The position numbers and the translations under genes were made by a program. From Spisula solida (Eukaryota > Mollusca > Bivalvia > Venerida > Mactridae), in the NCBI GenBank assembly GCA_947247005.1, contig OX365955.1, positions 14,303,322 through 14,367,321 of the forward strand: a stretch of 64,000 nt of DNA, read 5' to 3'. Of this stretch, positions 12,701-22,239 are shown in pieces. The notes under the pieces were generated by a model. It had not been told where the DNA came from. It saw only the letters and a list, made by a program, of their open reading frames with translations, and made no database searches. Within the stretch, counting starts at the first letter, position 1; the number at the start of each line of letters is the position of its first letter.

Positions 12701-15700
12701 CACGACCCTCAGGAAAATGTCTACGCCCCCTACAGCGTAGCACTCGTGATTTAATTTTCCGCATCCGAACGAGTGCCCGTGTTTTTACGCACTCGTGATT
12801 TAATTTTTCCGCATCCGAACTCCTGAACGAGTGCCCGTGTTTTATTCACCGACAATATACAAGAACAGAGTTTTTATTTCGATTCTAAATACGATAATAT
12901 TCCGCACTATTTAACTGCGCGCATTCCATTTTCACCCATTTGACATTGAACATAATTCCACGCTGAAATTGAGTGGCTTATTAGCTGGTACAATTACCTC
13001 CCTCGTTAATGAAAACGACCTTCGTAATTTTCTGAAGGAAATACCACATTTTAAACATTGAAACAATTTTAATAACACGAGTATATGGTATCTATTTCAT
13101 AAAATGAAAAATATAAATGAATTGATTATCAGAAGCTTTAATAAAACTTGGTTTCTAGAGTATATTGGAGTTTCTAAAAATAGATGCGTCATAGCTGTAA
13201 CACTGGATTCTCGTGCAACTCGCCTTGTCATCGTGACTCGTAGAAAATTTTACTATAAAGTTTACGTTCATTCAGTCATAAATATGTCACGTGATACTGG
13301 GCGTAAATAGAAACAGCCAATTTGATAGGTATGTTTTATGGGGGTAATAATACATTGTTAGGTCCGCTCTATATTTAATCGATTAATCCGCAGATCATGT
13401 TAGAATCAGTGAATATTGCATTTCTTGTTTTTTAATGGAATTAATTCTCTTTGTCTATTCAAAGCAAAGCCATGTCTTTATTTTGCATAGTTTCAATTAA
13501 TACCAGTTGTCCCTGTAATCACACAGTTAATCATGTTAATTCTTATACTTAAGTCATACAATTGATACTGGACATATTTGTAGATAATTGGTAAACTAAC
13601 ATGATCATCAAAGATTATCCTATGAGACCTTGACAATTTTACTATCTGATCTGTGATTGGCTAAGTAAGTTATAGGTTGGACCAATCAGATGGAGTGTAA
13701 GATGATGATCAGTAAAATATTTAAAGGAGAATAACTTTAGACTTCAGTGAAGTAACATTAAATTTAAGAATCAATTGAATACTTTGTGTAAATCAATAAT
13801 ATCTGTACTTTGTGTACCTGAACTTCGTGTTTATGAACTTTGTGTAATATCTTTACTAGTGGACAATTATATACTTTGTTACCAGAATTAAATATATGAA
13901 ATTAGAATTAGATCTTTGTGTGATCAATTTATAATTACTTTGTGGACAATTTATTGAAATATTTATCAACGACTTGAGTCAAAGGCTACAACCAAATTAG
14001 CCTACTCCAAACTACAAGAATCCAACAACAACCAATCCAACAGCTAGCCACACCACATACACACCAATTGTTTCAACATAATATACACGCCCGTCCCTAG
14101 ATTTGCCACTAATCCCACTGTTTTCCTCTTATTTCCACGTAAAAAGGGTGCCATTAGGTGGAAATAAGTGGCATTAGATGGAAAATGAAGAAATTCCACT
14201 CTTTTTATGATTTGTTTGCACTATAGTGGAAAATATGCCAGTTAATGCCACCTATTTGAGTGGCATTAAAGTGGCATTTGGCGGAAATTTGAACATAGAA
14301 TTCTTTCATGGTGTCAAATAGGTGGAATCTGGTGTAAAATGAACTGTTAATTTTTATGGTGGAAAATGTATGGCATTTATAAGGAAAAGGGTAGAAAAAA
14401 GGAACTTAGACTATTTTCTGAGTGGCAAATAGGTGGAAAAAAACTTTTAAGACAATTTTAGGCTGTGAAGGATGGGGACTTTTTATGTTCATGGTGGAAA
14501 ATAGGTGGCAAATGAGTGGAAAAATTGAATAACAAAATTACTCAGGGCATACTAGAAGCGAATCGGAAGTAAACAAACCAGCTGGCTGTTCTCAAATACT
14601 GTAACCTTTCAGCCTTTGACTACACAAAGAAAGGGTAAATCTATTTCAGAATCATGGGTGAAGGATACAGATAATGGACTCATCTAGTGTGAGCATTACA
14701 GTCATAGTCTGACCTACAAATTCAAATATTTTCAAGACTGTGAGTGAAGATCAGTGTTTCAATGATTGTTTTGCAGTGTTTTATCAATTTACTTGTAAAG
14801 TTAAGTTTGTGAAAAGACTTTCATATTTCACTGCTTACTGTGAGGAGTTTCAGTGTTTTTAATTAAGCATAACTTGGGAAATTTAGATGATTTCAAACAC
14901 TTCAGGGAGAGTGTAGAAACAATACAATGGAACTATCTTCAGTGTATGGTAAGTTTTAACGTTTTGTACTAATTTGATCTTTTCTTATGAATTGTCTGGT
15001 TCATAAGGTGTCGCTCTTTTATTAGTACTACAGGTAATTTTCACTAATTTTATTGCTACAAATCATACACACTAACTTAAAGTAATACTTATGCAACAGT
15101 CAATATTCTGCCCATCCGGGGGAGCGGCGGGAGACCCAGGGGGAATTAGACAATTCTTTTTTTTGATGTCTAAATTCCCACCCTGGAGACAATGCTTACT
15201 TTCTATATCCCCACCATGGGGCATAGTTTTTCATCCGGGTAATTTAATGAAAACACGAATAAAAGTATCACTGTTGTCTTTCGCGGTGAAGAAATTCCCG
15301 GACCAAAGTCTATTCCCCGGGACTCGGAGTCGATAAGGTCATCCATATTCCCACCTTATCTGTCTAATACCCCCTGTATCCACGCCAATCCCCCTGGCGG
15401 GCATAATATTGACTGTGCTTAAAATAAGTATTACTTATAGTTTAAAAACTGTAAGTATTTGAAGTTTACTGCAAGTAATACTTAGTAATTCATTACTTAT
15501 AGTAATATGAATTACCTTAAGTAATTATTTAATTCAAGTAATTAAAATACTGGATTTTAGTAATTTTATTTTACTTAATTTTGTTATTTATTTTCCTTAA
15601 ACTGGTCACGGTGAGATTGTTTGCCCTTATTTGAACCTGTAACCTCTGGGTTAAAAGTCCCAACGCTCTAACACTTCACCAAGTACTATTTTTTTACTAT

Positions 15701-18700
15701 ACAACAGTGCATCATGGCAATTAGTTATTCAGTTTTTTTTTCTGAAAATTTCTTATTTGTATAAAAATCATTTGTTTTAACAGATTGTCTGAAGCTAGAG
15801 AAGTGGCCTTCTACGAAGAAAACCGATACATGGAGGGTTGTAAGGCACCTATTGAAGCCATCGAGGACATCAACAAAAAATTGATACTTGGATTTTGAAC
15901 TTCTGTTTGGATTATAATATTAGAAAAATAAAAGGACCTTTTCAAATAATATGCTTTTTATGCCTTTTAAGGGACGCCAGGATTTTCCAGCAGATGCCAC
16001 CCAATTTCCACCTTATGCCACCCAATTTCCACCTAATGCCACCAATTTCCACCTAATGCCACCTAATGCCAGCTATTGCCACCTATTAGGTTGAAAATAT
16101 CTGAATAGGCACACAATAGATTGATTGGTCCATCATTGGTGTTCATTCGCAGTAAGATAAGACGTTCAGTGGCTGAATCACAAACTTGCACCTTGTCTAG
16201 CAGAGAGTTTATGACCGCAAAGCCAACACCTTGCTCGCGTACTTCCTCTTCTTTCTTCCCTTGCCAGAAGAAGGTGTAGTCGGATTCCTTTAGGCATCCA
16301 GAGTCTGCTAGGCGGGTTTCCTGTAGGGCAGCAATATTTACTTGAAGTCTTAACGACTCGTTATTATGTTGTTGATGATGGCAGTTTTTCGGACATCGGA
16401 GATACTGAGCATGTCAGCTGAAAGTCCAGTCGTCATTGCACAAACATTCCAGCTCCCAAGCATGAGTGCTGGTTTCTTTTTATTTGTATTGTTTTTGTCT
16501 GGTGCGAAGATTACTGACCACTTGTTGGTTTTTTCCTATGCCCCACGCACCCAGTGAGGCAGGTGGCCAATGGCGGGACGGCACCTTTACTGGCCGAGGG
16601 CTGCTCAGCTTTATGGCGGGCTGTAGCTGTCCAGTGAAGTTGAATAACCTCTCCCACCGTCAGGAACGACCCCTGGCGCCCAGCTGTACGCCAATTTAGC
16701 TATGGGCTTATAACCGGTGGCTGCCATTCCCCTGATTGGTTCTATGCGGATGCATAGCTGAAGTTTTCTCTCCAGGGCGCTAGCCAGGGCAGTTCTATGG
16801 AGAGACTGAGTTGCCCATTCATCAGAGTCCCCCTCTCGGTCTTGCTGATGTTATCCAGAGGAATGGAAGAACCAGTACGCCCGGCACCAGGTTGACTGCA
16901 GTAGCTGCCAATACAGTGCTGAGTACAGCTCTTGTATGTCTGTGGGGCTACACTCCAGATTTTCTGTTAGGGTTTACTCCCTTAGCCTTTAACGAACCAA
17001 CGAATGACCACAAGGAAGTGGTACTATTAACACATAGCTGAAAGCCTATTCATGGGCATCAGGGCATGTCCACACGCCGATGGGCCTGGCATGCCGCCTG
17101 TCTGGGAGCAGACTACCTCCCAGTCACCTGCAGTTCTGCTTGAGGCCCTTAGGTGCTCAATTGACGTGTGTCGCCACGGGGAGGCACTGCATGGAGCTTG
17201 CCTGTTGAGAAGCTATGTACTGGCAGGGAAGACTTACGCGCTCTGATCCTTTTTCGCCAAGGCTAGCCAGTGGTGGGAACTGAAAGCGGAAGGTGAAAAG
17301 CACACAACACAGAGCACACCACACTTGACGCATCAACAGACCAGTTGACACACATGTAGATGTAGATGATGCTACATACCAAATATCAAAGCTCTAGGCA
17401 TTGTAGTTTTAGACAAGAAGATTTTTTATATGTTTCCCTATATAAGTCTATGTAAAACTGGTGACCCTCGGGACCAATTTTGACCCCAGGGGCATAATTT
17501 GAGCAATCTTGGTAGGGGACCACTAGATGATGCTACATACCAAATATCAAAGCTCTAGGCATTGTAGTTTTAGACAAGAGGATTTTTATATGTTTTCCCT
17601 ATATAGGTCTACATGTATGTACAACTGGTGACCCAAGGGGCAGGGCCAATTTTAACCCCATGGGCATAATTTGGGCAATCTTGGTAGGGGACCACTAGAT
17701 GATGCTGCATACCAAATATCAGAGCTCTAGGCATTGTAGTTTTAGACAAGAAGATTTTTATATGTTTTCCTATATAAGTCTATGTAAAATGGTGACCCCC
17801 GGGGCAGGGCCAATTTTGACCCCAGGGACATACTTTGAACAGTCTTTGTAGAGGACCTCAAGGTGATGCTACATACGAAACATGAAAGCTCTAGGAGAAG
17901 AAGATTTTTGAAGTTTCCTTTTTGAAAATCTATTTTTAGCCTGTGTGACCTAGTTATGTGACGGACTGGAAATTTTTTAACAACTTTGGTAGAGGTCCAC
18001 CTGAGAAACATTCCTGAACAGTTTTATCAAATTTGGCCGAGCGGTTTAGGAGGAGAAGTCGTTTGAAGAAATTGTTGACCGACGGACGACGCACGAAGGA
18101 CGACGGACATCTCGGTATGACAAAATGGCTGTTGGAGCATTGAGACCATGGATTATTGAGACCAGAAAATTTCTGGAGTATTGAGACCAGATTTCTGGAG
18201 TATTGAGACTAGATTTCTGGAGCATTGAGACCAGACTATGGAGTATTGAGACCACATAATTAATGTAGTTATTTGACTATTGAGGCCAATATACTGATAT
18301 TTTTATGTTGATTTAAGACATATTAATGGTTAAAACTTATCAACAGTTTAATAAAATATTACGACAAACCATTTTAACTCTGTTTTTTTCTTCTTAATAT
18401 GTAACGATTATACAACAGTCTATCAATTTGACTTATTTGTATCTATGTAAATGAGATAGAAATAAAGAATAAATAATATAATCCAATTATGGCTGACACA
18501 TCATTATAGACAACATTTTAATGAACAGAAAAAGTCCTCCGGCATGACATTAATCCTTATTATTTTAATCCCAATATCATACTTTAAACTTGGACTTAAC
18601 ATCAATATTGATGATAATAATAATAATAATCAATAAAAATTAACAATTAAACAAATCTCATGATACATATTGAAAAAAAATGTAAGTTTTAAACAAAATC

Positions 18701-21700
18701 CGCTGGATTGAATTTGGCATTCAACCGCCCCCGCAATTAACCATTTTTAGTTTATGTAAATCCAATTTGTAGTTCAGCAGTGATAATATTCATGTCTTAA
18801 TTTAATTAATTACATTATATTAGAATTATTAAAACTCAATGTTATTTGGAAGTAAGATAGTATTATAGTAGTTTACTAGTTACATAATATTATTTGCTAT
18901 TTAAATTAAAAATAATTCTAAATAGACTAGTTATATTTTGTAACTTACATTTATTTGATAAATCGACATAATCAATGTCTTCGACAATTTACAACATAAG
19001 TCGCAAAGGTTCATGTATAAGCAACATATTTCGGCTTTAAGTACGTTTGTCGCTAAAATTGACTTTAGTCCCTAGAACTATCGACAGTATAAAGATAGTA
19101 TTGTTAGTGATAATCAATTTGATTTGTGAGTTGTAACACAAAGTTTTTTTTAACAAATAATAATTCAACCAAATTAATCGAATTTATGAAGTGTAAAATC
19201 ATCGAAGAACATTTTGAGCAAGTTAGTTTTAGCGCTGAATGTTGATTATATTCAGATTGATAATTGGAATTATTAGTCAATATAATATCAATGCTTTCAT
19301 GATCTGATATGTCAGTTTATTCATCTATTAATCACCTCTCTATAGCAACAGCTTGTATTAGTACAGTACAACATCTTTAGACATTACTATAATTTCCTCT
19401 TTTGAACAGTCATCCTCTAAATAACGACCAATATTTGCAGCTCACAAAGGGTGTTGCTCAAAAAAGGTTCTATTGTGTAATCAATATAATTATTTAACAA
19501 TCTGTTAACAAATGTATAATTTTCAGCAGACAATTAATTAAAAAATCAAAGTATGCTGTATAATGTACAACAGATAATCCAATCAATTTGTATAATGGGT
19601 TGTTAAAGGATTATCAATAATCCCATTAAGTTGTATAATTGATAGGTAAATGCCTATCACTGGTATTATTATAGGTGTTGATAGGAATGTGATAGTTTGA
19701 TTAGGACTGTGAAATATCTTGTTTACCATAGTTAGTGTAAAAATTAGGTCGTATTTAAACCAATATTATTATTTATATTGACATAATTCAAAGTATATAA
19801 TTATATATATTTAGATAGTTTCACCTTAATTTGATACAAATTACAAATAATTCAAAATCTGTCTGTTAATGAGAATTAGGGCTGGGTAATACTGATTACT
19901 AGAAATATATTTATTAGTGGCTGCATGGTCTCAGACTCTGTTATATTACAATCTCTTACACAGTACTTGATATCACTTGCAGATTTATTCATAACAAATG
20001 CAATAAATAGAAAATATGTGTGTCTTGTGTCAATAGTCCAGCAATCACACGACTATAATCGGACAAAGATAAATTGGCCGGGCTATAAATAGTACCAGAA
20101 CATAAACATCATAGGCGGATCCAAGGGGGGGCGGACCCGGCGTACGCCCCCCCTAAAATCGTCGGAGCCTAGATAATTTATCATATTTTGGATGTAAGAA
20201 CAATATTGATATGCAATTTTTTTTCGCTCGCTTCGCTCGCGTCAATAAAACAATAATCAATTTATTGATTTTAAAGTGAACTTAATGCTGTATGCAAGCA
20301 ACAAGATATGGCTGATTGGTAGCATGGTACCAAACATCGGCTACAGAGATTCTTGCACATTAAAATGTCTGACAAGTCATAAAAGATTAATACAGTTGGC
20401 TTGAATTTCTAATAAACCTGTCCTTTTCATTAAAAAAAAAGATATCTCAGAATGCAGCTGACGAATTCCGTGGTTCTTTTTAGAACGTCACGAGGCAGAA
20501 AGCAACTGGACTCCCTAGTCGCTGGATCCCAAGTATTTCACATTTCCACTTGAACAAAAGTGAAGCCCTGGAGTTCGCAGGGTATGCTGCTCAGATAGAC
20601 AGTGCATTTTTTCTTCGTGACGTATTCACAGCAGCTATATATCAGTGAATATTATCCAGTCGATTATCGTTAGTCCTGGCTATATAAACAACGATTGTTC
20701 TTGCTTGTTTCGCTCGCTGTAGATCTACGCAAATTCAATGAAAGTTTTCGATTGATCAATGAGTTTGTTGGGTATGCTGCTCAGATAAACACTGATTCTT
20801 ACAATTACTAAATCAGTGAATATTACCAAGTGATAAGTGTGTGGTGTATGCTGCTGAAATAGATGATTGCATTTTTTTTCTTGCTCGCTCCGCTCGCACA
20901 ACCGCGATCAGTTAAGTTTGTCAAGTAGGGAATGAGTATGCGGGATATGCTGCTCAAATAATTGATGCTTATATTCTTGCTCGCCTTACTCTCACATTAA
21001 CTTGATCAATGAATATTATAAGATGAAGAACGAAATTGTGTGGAATGCTTCCCAGAGATACATTTTTTCTTGCTCGCTTCGCTCGCCTTTTCTTTGAGGG
21101 GGGGGGGGGTTTAATACATGAATGTACGCCCCCCCTAACGCCAAATCCTGGATCCGCCCCTGAACATTCTTGTTTTCCTTTTCACCTAAATTAAACTATT
21201 AAGGTGTGTTAACTTGAACACTAAAGCAGACGAGAAAATAGCTCAGTCAGTACAGAGCAAGGTCCAGTCACAACAATATGTTACGTTTTTTATTCCGCGT
21301 GAGTTCGAATCTCACTTTATGACTTTCATTTTATTCTATATATTTACTGTTGATGTTTCATTCTATTTCGTTTCATCTCTATTATACTATGTAATTTAAA
21401 ATTGATAAGAAAACGAAAAAAATATGATTAAAAGACACAACGAGTATTCGAACCTTCATACAAAAATATAAAGCCAGGTACATCATCTATTGGCGGATGT
21501 GTTACCACTGAGCCACTGGCACTTTACGAGATATGATTGCAGCATGACAATGTCTACACATTGTTTCGATTAATTAGATGTGAAGGTCATTGCTGTGTTT
21601 ATTTACTCGTGCCAAATTTAGCCCGGCCAATTTATGTTTGTCCAACTATATATGATAGGCACACAACTATAAAGTTTATAAACAACATGTGCATACCGGT

Positions 21701-22239
21701 ATATGGTATTATAACAATTTGGTTATCATAAAAATGTACTTTGTAAATGGAATCAACAGTAAACCACTTTAAATAATTTAATATCAAGCATTGCTCTTTA
21801 TAGCAAATTCACATAATATGGATATCACAATTGATTAGTTTTTCTGATCTCATATGCAACAAACGAATGAACAAAAACCAATAATATGCACTTTAAACTC
21901 TAGAATATCACATATTTAATACCACATAACGTTTTATTAATGACAAATGCAACAAATTGGAAAAATATTTATCTGGTCTCAATACTCCAGAAATCTGGTC
22001 TCAATACTCCAGGTGTCTGGTCTCAATACTCCAGAAATCTGGTCTCAATGATCTTGTCTCAATGATCCATGGTCTCAATCATCCGGTATTCGACAAAACC
22101 TCACCATAACCACTTAGTGGTCAGGTGAGCTAATAAAAAGGTACTTACGATCAGCGTTGGTTTGTATCCATGACAACATTACGATGACAAGGAGTAACAT
22201 GGGGACCTGAAGTCGGGTGTTAGTCTCCATCTTCATCAT
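3532..22239 (-). CDS. FGF receptor-family gene, 5' part (signal peptide and Ig domains), 4 exons, continues beyond the left edge
   Basis: Four exons on the minus strand join with matching phases: 22239-22149, 5907-5750, 4168-4045, 3719-3532 (187 codons so far). Exon 1 gives a start codon and a hydrophobic signal peptide. The next two exons form one Ig domain: Cys in MDCSV, Trp in ITWWKD, and the DTGYYTC motif, closing with NEYGNINHTYKL, which matches the end of FGFR Ig domain 2. The last visible exon opens another Ig domain (FTCK, LKWFKH) and ends at PYLKMLQ, the place where vertebrate FGFR genes have the IIIa to IIIb/IIIc intron. The rest of Ig3, the membrane segment and any kinase lie outside the window, so a kinase-bearing FGFR cannot be told from the kinase-less FGFRL1; the IARP motif in exon 2 slightly favours FGFRL1-like. 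Expected role: cell-surface receptor for FGF with heparan sulfate. Intron 1 is about 16 kb and full of transposons. Confidence 0.85.
4045..4168 (-). CDS. FGFR-type gene, exon 3: second half of the Ig domain
   Basis: Acceptor TTTTCAG, donor GTAAGT, phase 0 in and phase 1 out, 41 codons. Carries LTLEDTGYYTC, the conserved second-cysteine motif of Ig domains, then VSNEYGNINHTYKLVVQ, which lines up with the FGFR family Ig2 to Ig3 link. NHT is a potential N-glycosylation site. Confidence 0.88.
4169..5749. other. FGFR-type intron 2
   Basis: No further exon, structural RNA or recognisable transposon was found. Only a trivial short repeat (AGACCCGCAA at about 4604-4625) stands out. Confidence 0.4.
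5750..5907 (-). CDS. FGFR-type gene, exon 2: first half of an Ig domain
   Basis: Acceptor TTTACAG before 5907, donor GTACAG after 5750. 53 codons including the split one. Contains the first Ig cysteine (EMDCSV) and the tryptophan core (SITWWKDK). The order and spacing fit FGFR Ig domain 2. Confidence 0.85.
5908..6487. other. Start of FGFR-type intron 1, unassigned
   Basis: AT-rich with no coding signal. The stretch 6260-6460 (around ACGTCATAGAGTTTGAC and the partly repeated ACGTCATGGTTTATAGTTTGAC) looks like a degraded repeat but has no visible ends. Confidence 0.3.
7318..7494. repeat. Extra internal copy of the transposon arm
   Basis: From AGAACTGGCGCTATAACTC to ATTACCTCCCTTTCAT this repeats the left arm in the same orientation, with more divergence than the right arm shows. 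It suggests that the element has a two-layer left end. Confidence 0.7.
7806..7830. repeat. (CAA)n microsatellite
   Basis: About eight CAA units in a row. Confidence 0.9.
8339..8550 (-). CDS. PHD-finger exon carried inside the inverted-repeat transposon
   Basis: A start codon at 8550 opens a 70-codon exon that ends in a GTAAGA donor at 8338. The product has the full Cys4-His-Cys3 zinc pattern of a PHD finger: C8, C11, C21, C24, H29, C32, C52, C55, with W27 two residues before the histidine (KSWVHLTC) and CAKC at the end. PHD fingers usually read histone H3 tails. No partner exon was found between 8338 and the left arm, so the complete protein is unknown. It may be a remnant of a transposon-encoded protein or captured host sequence. 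Transcription would run toward the left arm. Confidence 0.6.
9925..10150 (+). promoter_or_regulatory. Array of GGTCA/TGACC half-sites ending in a TATA box
   Basis: The stretch is built from repeated GTGACCA and TTGGTCA words. It includes three palindromes with 3-bp spacing: GGTCACAGTGACC at 9957-9969 and 9977-9989, and GGTCACTGTGACC at 10017-10029. A TATAAAAGG box follows at 10098-10106, and another GGTCAC lies about 30 bp downstream, near the expected start of transcription. GGTCAnnnTGACC is the palindromic nuclear-receptor element (estrogen-response type). The layout fits a promoter within the LTR-like insertion; receptor binding is inference. Confidence 0.55.
10272..10277 (+). terminator. 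Candidate poly(A) signal AATAAA
   Basis: Lies about 175 bp after the TATA box inside the LTR-like insertion, as expected for an R region. Confidence 0.35.
10645..10862. repeat. 56-bp tandem repeat at the end of the LTR-like insertion
   Basis: Nearly four units with CCTCATTACTGAGGTGTAC and AGAGTATAACCAGTTTTCA. Each unit contains the short inverted word CCTCATTACTGAGG. The last units are more diverged toward the end of the insertion. Confidence 0.85.
11177..11990. other. Unassigned intronic DNA
   Basis: No coding domain seen. A 28-bp direct duplication containing GCACTTAATAGGG occurs at about 11773 and 11804. The stretch near 11320-11350 (GGGTACGAAACACTCC) resembles 32550 (GGGTACGAAACCTTCG), so both may belong to one dispersed repeat. 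Confidence 0.35.
12368..12400 (-). repeat. tRNA-like 3' fragment (SINE remnant), copy 1
   Basis: Reverse complement reads CTGAGGGTCGTGGGTTCAAA then CCCCACTGGAACC, a T-arm and acceptor end with B box. No matching 5' half, so not a tRNA gene. Confidence 0.6.
12680..12712 (-). repeat. tRNA-like 3' fragment (SINE remnant), copy 2
   Basis: Identical core to copy 1, in the second unit of the duplication. Confidence 0.6.
12735..12845. repeat. Duplicated CACTCGTGATTTAATT..GAACGAGTGCCCGTG repeat
   Basis: Two tandem copies, each bounded by CACTCGT and its inverse ACGAGTG. A related sequence lies at 59430-59512. Confidence 0.65.
12846..14095. other. AT-rich intron DNA with one dispersed repeat copy
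   Basis: No exon recognised. The stretch 13300-13420 (GGGCGTAAATAG .. AACAGCCAATTTG .. TTAATCCGCAGAT .. GTTAGAAT) is an unbroken copy of the repeat that flanks the LINE at 29690-31530. 13790-13950 repeats the word ACTTTGTGT. Confidence 0.45.
14927..15884 (+). CDS. Possible two-exon mini gene of unknown function
   Basis: A start codon at 14927 opens a 22-nt exon (MELSSVY plus one base) ending at a strong GTAAGT donor (14949). A good acceptor (TTGTTTTAACAG) at 15783 precedes an exon whose matching frame runs 33 more codons to a stop at 15882-15884, giving about 40 residues rich in Lys, Arg, Ser and Thr. Another frame of the same exon stays open slightly longer, to a stop at 15896-15898, and looks equally protein-like. 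An AATAAA follows at about 15927. I do not recognise either product. It may be the tail of an element-encoded gene. Splice signals plus a poly(A) signal are the main support. Confidence 0.3.
15079..15437. mobile_element. MITE with CAGTCAATATT..TGCCC inverted ends
   Basis: The left end reads AGTAATACTTATGCAACAGT then CAATATTCTGCCC. The right end, inverted, reads AAGTAATACTTATTTTAAGC then ACAGTCAATATTATGCCC. Interior is GC-rich and non-coding. It splits the intron of the possible mini gene. Confidence 0.65.
15620..15690 (-). repeat. tRNA-Lys-like SINE or tRNA pseudogene
   Basis: The reverse complement shows GTTAGAGCGTTGGGACTTTT and AACCCAGAGGTTACAGGTTC, that is an anticodon loop CTTTTAA (UUU, Lys) and a T-arm with B box. 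The acceptor stem does not pair and the D arm is degenerate. Confidence 0.5.
16095..17330 (-). pseudogene. RTE-like LINE, 5' part with AP endonuclease domain
   Basis: On the minus strand the frame shows an endonuclease/exonuclease/phosphatase fold start: a TWNV-type region near 16450, then LQVNIAALQETRLADSG and YTFFWQGKKEEEVREQGVGF with GFAV (about 16350-16190). This is the APE-type nicking nuclease of RTE/CR1-class non-LTR elements. There is a frame break near 16360. Upstream (16480-17330) is GC-richer DNA consistent with a LINE 5' region. The reading is cut at about 16095 by the foldback arm, so RT is missing. Confidence 0.7.
17357..17880. repeat. 168-bp tandem repeat
   Basis: Just over three units, each with GATGATGCTACATACCAAAT, AAGCTCTAGGCATTGTAG and CTTGGTAGGGGACCACTAGA. 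The fourth start (about 17863) is diverged. Confidence 0.85.
18263..20110. other. AT-rich interior of the foldback element
   Basis: No open frame of note. Short words such as TGTATAATTTTCAGCAGACA with AATTAATT resemble those in the interior of the 7084-9725 element (8680-8705), which hints at a common origin. Confidence 0.35.
20113..21161. mobile_element. Nested element with GGCGGATCC ends and GCTCGCTTCGCTCGC repeats
   Basis: Left end AGGCGGATCCAAGGGGGGGC and inverted right end CAGGGGCGGATCCAGGATTT, both followed inward by a GGGGGGCGTAC block. GAACAT occurs outside both ends (20098-20103, 21162-21167) and may be the target duplication. The interior contains at least five degenerate copies of a unit with GGTATGCTGCTCAGATA and TTCTTGCTCGCTTCGCTCGC. 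Confidence 0.6.
21214..21320 (+). repeat. tRNA-derived SINE head
   Basis: A box AAATAGCTCAGTCAGTACAG and B box GTGAGTTCGAATCTCAC with a long spacer. Not a functional tRNA: no acceptor-stem pairing. Confidence 0.5.
21435..21530 (-). repeat. tRNA-derived SINE head, opposite orientation
   Basis: Reverse complement reads GCCAGTGGCTCAGTGGTAAC with B box GAAGGTTCGAATACT. It lies about 115 bp from the plus-strand SINE head. Confidence 0.5.
22149..22239 (-). CDS. FGFR-type gene, exon 1: start codon and signal peptide
   Basis: The frame starts MMKMETNTRLQ and runs into a hydrophobic core (PMLLLVIVMLSWI) ending TNAD, a standard secretory signal. The exon stops in phase 1 at a GTAAGT donor (22148-22143). 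The next Met two or four codons in could also serve as start. It could splice straight to the Ig exon at 5907, which is also entered in phase 1. Confidence 0.8.

Larger units (their letters stand above)
11994..12725 (-). mobile_element. Family A repeat (GGTGAGC type), reverse orientation, with a duplicated SINE-bearing unit
   Basis: Begins AACAAGAGGGCCCAAAGGGC then CCTAGGTCGCTCACCTG, the reverse complement of the family A right end seen at 58960-58995. Inside, a unit of about 290 bp is present twice (about 12205-12412 and 12490-12720). Each copy contains the same tRNA-like B-box piece, so the SINE fragment was there before the duplication. Confidence 0.65.
14100..16090. mobile_element. Inverted-repeat element built of GGCATTAGGTGGAAAT-like subrepeats
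   Basis: The left part (14100-14525) has many degenerate units of the type GTGGCATTAGGTGGAAAA, mostly on the plus strand. The right part (15975-16090) has tidy tandem units of the inverse form (CCACCTAATGCCACC, CCAATTTCCACC). Between them lie a possible mini gene, a nested MITE and a tRNA-derived SINE piece. The arms made of tandem subrepeats resemble foldback transposons. No clear target duplication was found and the ends are approximate. Confidence 0.6.
18119..22083. mobile_element. 4-kb foldback element with minisatellite arms and CGGTAT target duplication
   Basis: Flanked by CGGTAT at 18113-18118 and 22084-22089. The left arm (18119-18262) consists of units TGGAGTATTGAGACCAGATT. The right arm (21968-22083) carries the same units inverted (AATCTGGTCTCAATACTCCA). 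Both arms include an ATGGAT/ATCCAT pair near the tip. The interior is AT-rich without transposase and contains a nested GGATCC-ended element and two tRNA-like pieces. Inverted arms made of direct subrepeats are the hallmark of foldback (FB/Galileo-like) transposons; superfamily not established. Confidence 0.75.
17340..22135 (-). mobile_element. Family A-like minisatellite element split by a foldback insertion
   Basis: Left part 17340-18118: tandem units of about 168 bp, then GTTGACCGACGGACGACGCA, the inverse of a GTCCGTCG-rich end. Right part 22084-22135: GGTATTCGACAAAACCTCAC and a terminal hairpin ACCACTTAGTGGT inside a CTCACC..AGGTGAGC inverted repeat. The two parts join at CGGTAT. The element is in the first intron of the FGFR-type gene and ends only 14 bp from its first exon. 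Confidence 0.65.

Noticed and set aside
15620..15690. Functional tRNA-Lys gene
   Set aside because: Degenerate D arm and no acceptor-stem pairing.
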